This document shows positions 54,583 through 64,000 of a stretch of 64,000 bases of DNA, one piece after another. This stretch comes from Labia minor (lineage: Eukaryota > Arthropoda > Insecta > Dermaptera > Spongiphoridae), in contig OY720345.1 of assembly GCA_963082975.1 (NCBI GenBank), positions 26,482,611 through 26,546,610 on the forward strand. Reading direction: 5' to 3'. Position numbers and translations under genes: made by a program. Positions within the stretch are counted from its first letter, which is position 1, and each line of letters opens with the position of its first letter. Under the pieces are notes generated by a model. It worked only from the letters and a program-made list of their open reading frames with translations. It searched no databases and was not told the origin of the DNA.

Positions 54583-55513
54583 AAAAGATTAATTATCGAC
54601 TTTATAAAATAATTTAATAAATTGTTTTCGTTTAAAATATATTATACTTAGTAATTGTTTGGTATATATTTAAAATAAAAATAAATATTATAATTTATAA
54701 ACTATGAACCTCATTCAAGTAAATTTAAATTTTAATTTTAATAAAATTTACTACCTTCTTCAAACAAGAGGCTAACTTAGATTTAATTTAAATTTCTTAA
54801 AATTCTATTTAAAGTTAAAATTAATTCATATTATTCATAATTAAAATTTTCTTAATATTGTATTGTTAGAAAAATGAAGAGACATTAAATAGAACTTATT
54901 TTATATAATATAGTTTTCACTATTCAACCATCTCATAAATTAATTAAAATTCGAATGTATTTAAGTAAAAAATTCTCAAATAAATCCAAATTTGAATAAA
55001 ATGATAAGAAAATATTATCTCTCATTTTATTTATTAAATGTAATACAAACATTTAATGGTTAATATTATACCAAAATATTGTTATAAAACCACACTTGAT
55101 ATTTGATATAAAATATGATAATTAAAATTAATAGGTGCTTTAGATAATAGATAGTGAGTATAATCAACAACAGATTCGCTTGAAGAGATGTCAATGGGAA
55201 AGATAGAAAGAAGGGTGAGGGAAATGGGTGGACAGAAACGATGTGTGAATGAATGTGGAGTGAACAGAATGATAATCATTAAATGAATTTATAATCTGAC
55301 AACAGAATATAAATCATAGATATTACCAGTCAGTAATGCTGGAAACGATTTTTTAATATTTTTTTTTATTTTCTCCAAAATGTTTCAACACACCATTTTT
55401 TAGTGAATAAATTATTGCTAATGTTAATTGTAATTTTAATGCAATATTTTATTTTATGATATATAAGAATATAAAAAGTGAATTATTTTCAAAGAATTAA
55501 ATAGTTTCAACAA

Positions 55514-55515
<2 letters not shown>
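54583..55515. other. AT-rich stretch
   Basis: A purine-rich patch (55180-55270) gives an open minus-strand frame with no known match. Nothing else recognised. Confidence 0.5.

Positions 55516-55548
<33 letters not shown>
55516..55548. repeat. (TA)n microsatellite
   Basis: About 32 bases, at the border of family C copy 2. Confidence 0.95.
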
Positions 55549-55552
<4 letters not shown>

Positions 55553-55925
55553 GGCTTAGTATGGGTTGCATTATTAAAAAAATGAGTTTAAAATTAATAA
55601 AACTGATCTTTATTTTTATTGTTAGCACTCTGTTTATTATTAATAGAAAATAGTTGGGTGAGTACAGCGAAGGTTGATAAGAGAAGAGGTAAATTTGAAT
55701 CCATTCAGATTAAAATAAAATGTTAAATTATAATAAAATTAATATTTAATAATGAAAGAAATTAATGCAATTATAATAAGTATCATGAGAAATTATAACT
55801 TTGAAATTAACAATAAAATAAAGTTCATTTATTTTAATATTATTCATATATCAAATTTTATATTTGTTTATCAATTGAAAATTATAAAGGATCGACCACT
55901 TAAGTTAGCTGACAATTGTTATTAG
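55545..55925 (-). repeat. family C dispersed repeat (copy 2)
   Basis: Reverse of 36331-36712: TATTGGAGGCTTAGTATGGG start, TAGCTGACAATTGTTATTAG end. Confidence 0.88.
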
Positions 55926-57460
55926 TATATTCAGTAGAATAACTCTTACCCCTTCTAAGCAGTTCTTGTCTATCTTCTAATAACTCAATTAATTTATGAG
56001 TCTTGAAAAGGTAAAATTATGATAATATGTCCCATTCATCAAGCGATCCTATTTCAATTATATTTTCTTCTTTTTAGGAATGTTTGTGAGGTTTGTAATA
56101 TTTGTGTCTTAAATGTTTATTTATACTGTCTTAATGACATCCCCCTTTTAAAAGGCATTTTTATGCTTATATATTACAATTATATATATAGTATATTATA
56201 TACATTTTCTACTCTCTATAAGCCAGGAGTAGAACATTAGACTCATACTTAACTTCTACTTGTTGAAAGAGGCTACTAAAAAGGGTGAGGTGTAGTCTCA
56301 TCACATATGAACATCGTAAAAGACATCAATATAACTACAATTATACGAAGGGGCTCAAGTGTATCTCTTATATAATCAAAATAAAAATTCAGGAAAGTAC
56401 ATTTTTTAATGTTAATTGTTTATTTCTTAATTTTAAAAGTAATTGAATATGAGTTACCTAAATGCAAGTATATCTATATAGTTGTTAAATTCAATGTATG
56501 TCCAAATAAAACAGCTTTGGGAAGAGGGTTCATACAAAGATTTTAATTTATAATATTTTAATACAATATTATTCCTGAAAGTCCGTGTTAACCTTAAGTT
56601 TTATTCAAATTGAGTTTAACATAAAAATTAAAAAAATAATAATATAATAATAAATAAATTATAATATATTATATATAAATGATAATATATATATATTTCT
56701 GTCTACAGCTATGAAATTTTATACATTGTATAAATATAATACAGGTAACTATTTACATTTATTTACCAAGAGATACTTCTATATATTTATAACTGGGTTG
56801 AGAGGTAACAATATTTTAAATCTATAGAGGTTAATTTAAAAAATGAATCGTATAATATCTCAACTAGAGAGTGTGTAAATTGCGCAACGATTTGTCATAC
56901 AAGCAATGGTTTTAGATTTTCTTTTTTATAAATAGGGCCATGATGCTAAAAGTTTACAAATATCTATCTATCCATTACAATATATAGAGACTAATAGTGA
57001 GAGAAAAAATAAAAATCACAATATTATTTGAAATAAAAATAAACAAAAAGAAAACATTCTCGGGGAATACAAATTGTATAACAACACACAATCCAATTCT
57101 AACACATAGTAACATAACAAATGATTATTTGTTCGCATTAGCTTAACGGTCTTGCTAAGTAATTTGGCTATTATCATTAAGTTGCAGAAACAAATTGGTT
57201 AATTCGCTCAAATACACTTATTGACTTAGCTAGTAATGGATTATTATTATAGCTATAACAAATTAAATAGTTACCATATAACTAGATAATAAAAAAATAG
57301 TAATTAATAAATTAGTAAAATATTGATTAAACGAAAGTATAAGAAGTAAAGATATAATCTTATATATTTATATACGATTTTAATTGAAAGATTAATTAAT
57401 TTAATCAAAATGTATTAAATAATTATTATTTAGAAATATATTTAAAACGGCTATTGGAGA
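55926..57460. other. AT-rich stretch, no gene seen
   Basis: Several short open frames have no recognisable content. Confidence 0.5.
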
Positions 57461-57461
57461 G

Positions 57462-57998
57462 AAGGATCACTGCTACACTCAGGCCACAATCATCTTAAAT
57501 CATACTGTGAAGCAGAGAAAGGAGAAAGGGTTAACGCAAAGCTCAAGTGTGTGTGTGTGTGTGTGTGTGTTTCAAAATCCCTAAAACATACTGCTTGGCG
57601 TTATATCGATAAGAATTTGACACAATACTCATGTTTCAATGTGTCTAAACCAGTGATTCTCAACGACTATGCCGCGACACTTTAGTGTGCCGCGAGATTA
57701 TGAGGCTCTTAAACATTTTTTCAATTTGGTTCTAAAAAAAAAAAGTAAAACGTTTTTGGGACTAGGCTCTTAAACATTTCCGGCTTTTTTCTAAATTTTT
57801 TTAATATGGCTGTAAAAAAAATGTTAAACCGTTTTGGGGACAACTTTTACACTTATCTTTTTCTTTGTGTGCCGCCAAAATTTTAAACCGTTAGAAGTGT
57901 GCCGCGGTAAAAAAAGGTTGAGAACCACTGGTCTAAACCATACTGCATACTGTGTAGTTTCGATAGAAAGATTGAGATTTGAGTGTAGCAGTGATCTT
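57462..57998. mobile_element. inverted-repeat element hosting a hAT insert
   Basis: GGATCACTGCTACACTCA (57465) is matched in reverse by TGAGTGTAGCAGTGATC (57979-57995). Within lie a (GT)n tract (57547-57571) and the hAT element at 57651-57930. Removing the hAT insert leaves about 250 bases. Target duplication not determined. Confidence 0.6.
57651..57930. mobile_element. hAT-type miniature element (280 bp) with TSD GTCTAAAC
   Basis: Ends CAGTGATTCTCAACGAC and, inverted, AGGTTGAGAACCACTG. Perfect 8-bp repeats GTCTAAAC at 57643-57650 and 57931-57938. Contains GTGCCGCG motifs near both ends. No transposase. Confidence 0.95.
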
Positions 57999-58000
57999 CC

Positions 58001-58334
58001 TCTAAACGAATCTTGTAAATAAATTTGTAGATAATAATTATATTTAATAAAAATGAATTAATCTTTCAATTAAAATCCCATATATATATTAATATTTCTG
58101 GGGGGGGGGGATTTTTCAGAGTTTCAGAACACAGTATATAATTGAAAGATCACAACATTAAATTTTAGTCACCAAAATAAGAATCACAAAAATTTTCTTC
58201 TAAAAAAACTCTCTTGAAAAAGGCGCCAAAATGGACGCCTGAACGTCGAGAATCAAATCTACTAATAAACTTTGAAAATAACCAGCAAATAACTTCTCAT
58301 AATAATAAAGTCTTTCTCGGAAGTCTAAACGAAC

Positions 58335-58387
<53 letters not shown>

Positions 58388-58915
58388 ATTAGTGCACACG
58401 ACTGTTAAATTATTCCTTTTCAATTCATGATTCTATATAAATAATTTATGTATTTATTAATAATTTCCAGAAGTTTATTTAATTGTATAAAATATAAAAA
58501 TGTTGCTTATGTAGTCAATGTTGGGGTCTGTATTAATTTTACTTCATGATTATTAATTGAGAAATAAATGACTATAAATACACATGAAGTTTATATCCAG
58601 AGGGTGGATATTCATGTTCAATATTATATAAATTTAGGATATGATTCTCAGCAAATTGAAACTTTTTTCTTACCCCTCCTCCCTAGGCAAAAAAAATTTG
58701 TAAAATTATTAAAAACTTTAAAAATATATGTAGATAAGTATTTTGCAAACACTATAATATAATAATAATTTAATCAAAAAAAAAAAAAAAAATTTGGTTA
58801 CAATTTATTAAATATACTAAAATGAAATTATTTGAATCTGCAATTTTTTTTTAAATACAACTAAGATATTTATTAAATTTATCATTTCAACATGATAATA
58901 TCTTATATTGATTTT
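58001..58915. other. AT-rich stretch with microsatellites
   Basis: A run of 10 G (58101-58110) and a (TA)n tract (58339-58386). A 64-codon plus-strand frame (58568-58762) matches nothing known. Confidence 0.5.
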
Positions 58916-59290
58916 TAATAATAATATTTGTCGTAATTTGTTTCGGAGGTTGTCGAAACATCAGGGTGAAATAGTAAAAGAGAAGGAGATCTGAAGTTTA
59001 GAGGGTTGGAGAGAAAGGAGGGGGAGTGAAAGAAGGGTCCATGTGAGAGCCCAAAAGCTGTCCATACAAAGTGGTTTATGGAGTTGGTCGATTTATCCGA
59101 AATAGATTGGTTTCTAGTTGGCACTAAAAGCTTAAGTTTAAAATTAGGTTTCGATTGGTCAGCCCGTCAGACCGTTTGATTCTTGCTGCCAAATGAGAGG
59201 CAGATCATCGAGATAAACACAACCAACAGCCAGCCTCTACTCTGACAGTTAATGGAATTTACTCCCAATTACTCACCAGGTTTATTACTA
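58916..59290. other. unique, less AT-rich segment
   Basis: About 370 bases of more balanced composition with a CCAAT-type ATTGGTCAGCC near 59153 and no repeat recognised. A minus-strand frame of 69 codons is open (58915-59124). It may be regulatory or exonic; no stronger statement is possible. Confidence 0.25.
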
Positions 59291-59393
59291 TTTTCAATTT
59301 AGCTTGCATTTCTCCAAAATACGATATTATATTTTAAATACCAATCGAAAATATCAATTAATATATTAAAAGAAATATACAAATAAAATACAT

Positions 59394-59435
<42 letters not shown>

Positions 59436-60393
59436 ACACATTTACATAGATTTAAACATCTAAATTGGTTAAGCTTTATTTATCATACCCCCCCCCCCCT
59501 ATTAATATTATTTTTACATTTAATTATTATTAATTAAAATATTCATTCGGTTTTATTCATTATTAAATTATGATAATGATAATAGATAATTAATTTATCG
59601 ATGACAATATCATCCATCATTATTGCCTCGTTATATGTCAATACTTAAAGAAGACAATCAATTGGAGTTTTGTTATGCGAGTGAAAAATCACTTGATTTC
59701 AAATTCATATGAGCCCCTGTCTTCTAGACAACACGTAACACTTCAACACAAATATTTAAACTTTATTTAAATATTTCCTTAATATTTTGAATTTTTTACA
59801 ATTATAAACACAATCAGAAAAATGATATTCATACCTAGATAAAAAGAGTGCCATTTTCATACTGAACTTTTAGTATATAATATACACATTAGCTTTTTGT
59901 TTCAAAAAAAAATATTTTTTTTCTTTTCTTCGGCGGTTTATTTATGCACTTTTTCCTACTTTTAAGAATATGAATAAATAATATAAATTAAAAAAAAAAA
60001 AATTAATTTCTTGGTGGCGGTGGTGGAATGGGAATTCGAGTAGAGATGAGTTGAAACGACCATAGAATAGGAATATTACAAAAGAACGGCTTGTAGATGA
60101 GAATTTTTGCCTAAAGGGCTGAAAAATCCATTGTTCGCTACAAAATGGAGATTTTAGCAAGAATATTATATACTTTTATAAATGAATATAGCAGATAATA
60201 TACGAAATCCTTTAGATTTGTTTATTGATTTTAATTAAATGAATATTATGAAAAATTAGATGTAAAACATACCCTTGAATTTTTTTTTTGAAAACGGCCT
60301 TAAATAATGAGATTAAGTTTAAACATTTCAAAGTTGTTGAAAAAAATTTATAATAAAAGAATTATAAATAACTGTTAAAATATAATAAAAAAT
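59291..60393. other. AT-rich stretch with microsatellites
   Basis: (TA)n at 59400-59432 and a run of C (59489-59499). A (GGT/GGC)n-like patch near 60012. No gene recognised. Confidence 0.5.
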
Positions 60394-60940
60394 CTGGAGT
60401 GTCTCCACTCGACTATCTCCCAAATTTGAATTGGATTAATTAACATATATTATATTTAAATTAAATTTCATTAATTATATATAAATTATAAATTAAAATT
60501 AATAAATAATATTTATTAATTTTGGCTCTTTGTTGACGGCACCACGTCACGTGCTGGCGCGTGATTTGCAGTAGTGTTAAAAATATTAATACCGGTACAT
60601 ACTTTCAGCGATTTAATCTAACTGAAATTCTATATATATAGCAGTTTTATACAATTTTTAAAAACAAATATCTTTATTTAGAGGGAAAATCGTGGTAGGT
60701 AATGACCCTCTTCCTGTTGAGCTACATTTCTACAAAACTACGAATTTTGAATAATGCCCGTATATCAAATTTCATGATTCTAGCTCAAACTGTTTTTGCG
60801 TAATCTTGAATACATACATACATACATACACACACAGCCTTAGTGAAAATGATTCAGGAACCTTCAAAACGTATAAAAGCATCAAAATCTCGTCATCGAA
60901 AATTTTCGTGATCACAATACAATATCTGACGAGATAATAA
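60394..60940 (+). mobile_element. family B repeat (B5)
   Basis: Starts CTGGAGTGTCTCCACTCGAC and ends CTGACGAGATAATAAAG. It carries the CACCACGTCACGTGCTGGCG segment and small deletions in the second half. Confidence 0.92.
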
Positions 60941-61957
60941 AGTATCATGAGAGAGTAATGTACTTGGAAACTGAAATTTATAAACTGCATTTTTTTAATT
61001 AATATCAAAAATAACTGAGAGTTGAAAGCTCAACTCATTAAATGAAAAAAATTGCACACACTCACAAATATATATATTATATACAACATTCTAAATTACA
61101 TAATAACAGAACAAGTGAAAAAGTTACCAACAAAATGATTTTCAAACTTATTGACATTATTGAAAAACGAAAAGCAAGCTGTTGGAAATTAGTTTCGTTT
61201 TATTAAAACAGTACTTTCAAATTAATCAAAGTTTCATGTCAAACACTATATAAATAAACAGTTACATGTATATTGTATTTTGACGAATATATATGATGGA
61301 ATATTTTTTTTCAATTCGTTTGATTTCGATTTAATTATTTTGAATTTAATACTATAACAATTCTAAATTAAAAATCTTATTAAATATTCATCAAATGAAT
61401 TGTTTTTGTTTAGAGACCAATGAGAAAATTAGATTGTAAATTTATATTAAATTATATATTAACTTGCAGGTATCTAATATATTTCTTTTTATTAAAATAC
61501 AAATTTATTGATCTATATAGTATATAACTAAAGTCTAGAAGATCATCCAGAAGATATTTTTTTGAATGAATGATTTTTTTCTTCTAGATTTTTGACATTA
61601 ATCGTAAGGAGAGCGTCTGTCAAGATGGTTGCCGGTTAAACGGGGTAGAGGTGTTATTTGATCTTCTCAATCTTTATCTAGATTTTCTTGATCTGAGGAC
61701 TATAATTTTTTATACAGGACCAGAACGATGGATCGTTTATATATATTAATAGTATAATAGTTTCAATCAAAATATTTTTCACATGTTTGGGAGATAAATA
61801 AAGTTACTATAAAAATTAGCACACATTTTTTTCTTAATTAAAATGTTAATATTCAGTTTAAATGAAGAAAAGTTAATGGATCGGAAGTTGGATTGGTGGG
61901 GCAATTGAGTAGAAGTAAATATCATATCTAATTTAATTCATATTTCATGATTGAAAG
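60941..61957. other. AT-rich stretch
   Basis: A patch at 61600-61690 is less AT-rich. No gene recognised. Confidence 0.5.
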
Positions 61958-62020
61958 GAGGTTTTAGTGGAAAGTCACTCGATGCCAAATCTCACACCTG
62001 GTGCTTCAATGAATGTTCAG
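61958..62020 (+). CDS. candidate 63-bp micro-exon
   Basis: A segment of balanced composition is bordered by ATTGAAAG| and TGTTCAG|GTATTA. It is 21 codons long, phase 0 at both ends, and reads EVLVESHSMPNLTPGASMN-VQ in that frame. Another frame is also open. No family recognised and no neighbouring exon found. Confidence 0.25.
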
Positions 62021-62779
62021 GTATTATTTTATGTTTGCCAAGCTATCATATGCGTCAGGGATGGTTAGTAAACTTTTATAACAAATCGAAAATAGCGTTA
62101 GTTATTTCAACTTGCTGGATGAGAACAATCATATAAAATCCCAACCATGGTTATACCCATATAAATGTTCATTTAGAATTTACCTTCTATTGATTATTTA
62201 TGCAATAAAGTATATTTTATCTTCTATATATATATATATATAAAACATTTAAAAAATAAAATGTTAACTATACATGTTTCTTTATTTTTCCCCTTTAATA
62301 TTTTATAAATAATTTTTTGATAATAATTTTAAAATTTAATTTACAATAAATATTATGTTTAAATTTACTTTTTATTGAAAAATTTAATTTTCATTAAGAA
62401 AAAAATAAATTCTTTTAACTTTTATATATACTTTATTTTAACTCGCACACATGATCTTTAACTTGTAAAATTTGAAAAAAAAATACATTTACTACTAACT
62501 ATAATGAATAAAATATATAATAAACAGTTTATATTTAATTATTTATTATATGATTGTGTATAAGATGAGTTAAATGATTAATTAATTGAATAACTGTATA
62601 TTTAATATAGTATATTATTCTCTTTTCCTTTTATTCTTTATTATTATTAGATGTAATACTAAAATTTTTTCCATGTGCTGTTCTTCCGATTGGGGGTTGT
62701 ATAAGGAGTAGATTTCTCTTCTCCACAAAAAATATGGTAAATAAATCATGAATCATCACACACATAACAGGGTGATTAG
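62021..62779. other. AT-rich stretch
   Basis: A (TA)n run near 62225; no gene recognised. Confidence 0.5.
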
Positions 62780-64000
62780 GGAAAATAAAATGAGGGAATT
62801 AAAATTAGGAAAGTACGTAACGTATATAAGCCAGATGCATTTCAAAACTTGGTAAGCGAAATTAAAAATTATGATTTAGACATAATTCCATTACAGAAGG
62901 GGAGGTAGGTGGAAGAAGAAAGGATTGATTCCGGACACTATATTTGCCTATTCGGTGGATCTGAAAGGGATCAAGTGTGAACGGGCTATATTATTAGAAA
63001 ATCAGTAGCCACCGCAACTAAAGGGAAAACTTACAAACTTTAATATTATTGGGAATTCCGAAAAAAAATAGTATCTAAGATTCAAATTTGTTTTGAAAGT
63101 AACAAAGGAAAAGTAAGATGAGGGTATCAATTATAAGAAACGTTCGAAATGTAGAATGAGTTAAAACAAGAAAACGCTCTCTCACCAATTTTATTTAACT
63201 TTGCATTAGAACTTGTGATTAGACAAATTGGGGAGAAATCAAACGAAATCCAATTAAGCAAAAAAATTCAAGTACTAGGTTACGCGGACGATTAAATATT
63301 GGTAAACTCAATTAAGATGCGGTAGAAAAATTAATAGACATTGGAAAAGAATAGAGGCTTGAAATTAATAGAGCTCAGACAAAATATTTAGTAGCAGAGC
63401 ATTAACATTAAAAGAATTTGAAAATGTAGAAAAATCTAAGTGTTTAGATTCTGTAATTATGAAGGATAATAATATTCGAGAAGAATTTAAATCAAGGTCG
63501 CAATCTGGTAACGCCTATTATCATGCAGTAAAGGGACTTATTTTGTTTGAATTATTATCAAACGAGATCAAATTAAAATTTATAAAATAATTATTTTGAG
63601 GGTTGTATTATATGGGTGTGAGGCATGGCCTATGACTCTGGGATACGAGAGTAGATTTAGAGTATTTGAGAATAGGATTCTTCGCAGTATTTATAGGAAA
63701 AAGAAAGAGGTCACCGAGGAATGGCGCATACTGCATAACGAGGAATTGCATAGAGTTAGAGTAATAAGATCAAAAGGGAGCAGGATATGTAGCAAGAATA
63801 AGTGATGATAAACCTGCGAAAAATATATTTGTGGAGAGACCGATTGAGGAACATCCGGTTACTGTAAGAAAGGACGAGAGAGAGATGGAAGAAAATAAGA
63901 GTTGGATATAGCTCAGGATAGGGTACTTGGAGGAATGTGGTTGCTGCGTCCAAGAACTTTCGAGTTCTGTAGAGCCACAGAGATAGATAGATATTTATTA
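62780..64000 (+). pseudogene. decayed APE-type non-LTR retrotransposon
   Basis: The longest copy of the family also seen at 21490-24862. An endonuclease remnant lies at about 62927-63035 (DSGHYICLFGGS, then TGYIIRKSVA). A reverse-transcriptase remnant lies at about 63150-63300, with ALSPILFNFALE and the catalytic YADD at 63281-63292, followed at once by a TAA stop. The C-terminal part follows (VVLYGCEAWPM, FENRILRSIYRKKKE, EEWRILHNEELH). Much of the region between endonuclease and RT is deleted, and stops and frameshifts are frequent. The 3' signature CACAGAGATAGATAGATA is reached just before the window ends. Confidence 0.93.

Noticed and set aside
58568..58762. 64-codon plus-strand frame as a gene
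   Set aside because: AT-rich, no domain, no splice or promoter context, and length is within chance expectation here.

Overview
This window looks like intergenic or intronic DNA from an AT-rich arthropod nuclear genome, possibly an insect. The evidence is a Ty3/gypsy LTR retrotransposon, several Tc1/mariner families with TA target duplications, hAT-type miniature elements with 8-bp duplications, a piggyBac-like miniature element at TTAA, decayed non-LTR retrotransposons with YADD-type reverse transcriptase and APE-type endonuclease, tRNA-derived SINE-like insertions, and a Helitron/Helentron-like endonuclease fragment. There are no bacterial operons, rRNA genes, intact tRNA genes or CRISPR arrays. 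The species cannot be named from the sequence alone.

The only intact protein-coding gene is the 1398-residue Gag-Pol of the Ty3/gypsy element at 1639-8117. Its two 744-bp LTRs look identical by eye, it has a 4-bp AATT duplication, and its catalytic residues are present, so it is probably a very young and possibly active insertion. Upstream (1-800) lies what may be a decayed relative, with palindromic tandem repeats and a run of primer-binding-site-like boxes.

From 8.1 to 25 kb there are hAT miniature elements (8760-9041, 10942-11221, 14995-15674), a GC-rich candidate coding exon (9382-9534), a SINE-like insertion (14312-14566), deleted mariner copies (17466-17966, 19488-20208), a miniature element (20236-20734) and three fragments of one non-LTR family (21490-24862). 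From 26.7 to 28 kb one copy of an unnamed ~615-bp repeat (family A) has inserted into another copy of itself. From 28.8 to 43.6 kb there are more hAT, piggyBac-like and mariner pieces, a mariner fold-back, a SINE with a perfect 12-bp duplication, and several weak exon candidates.

The most informative locus is 43.9-46.6 kb. It is a near-perfect ~480-bp inverted duplication carrying two head-to-head copies of an endonuclease fragment. Afterwards a hAT element entered the left arm and a family A element entered the right arm, so each arm preserves the empty site of the other. From 46.6 kb to the end there are tandem repeats, a CpG-rich NRF-1-like palindrome, dispersed copies of families A, B and C, a hAT element nested inside another inverted-repeat element, and a further decayed non-LTR element running off the right edge.

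No host gene is certain. Seven short segments (9382-9534, 23046-23156, 31502-31737, 32187-32384, 38748-38898, 39161-39884, 61958-62020) have splice-like borders or coding-like composition and are given as low-confidence exons. They could belong to genes whose other exons are spread through long repeat-filled introns.
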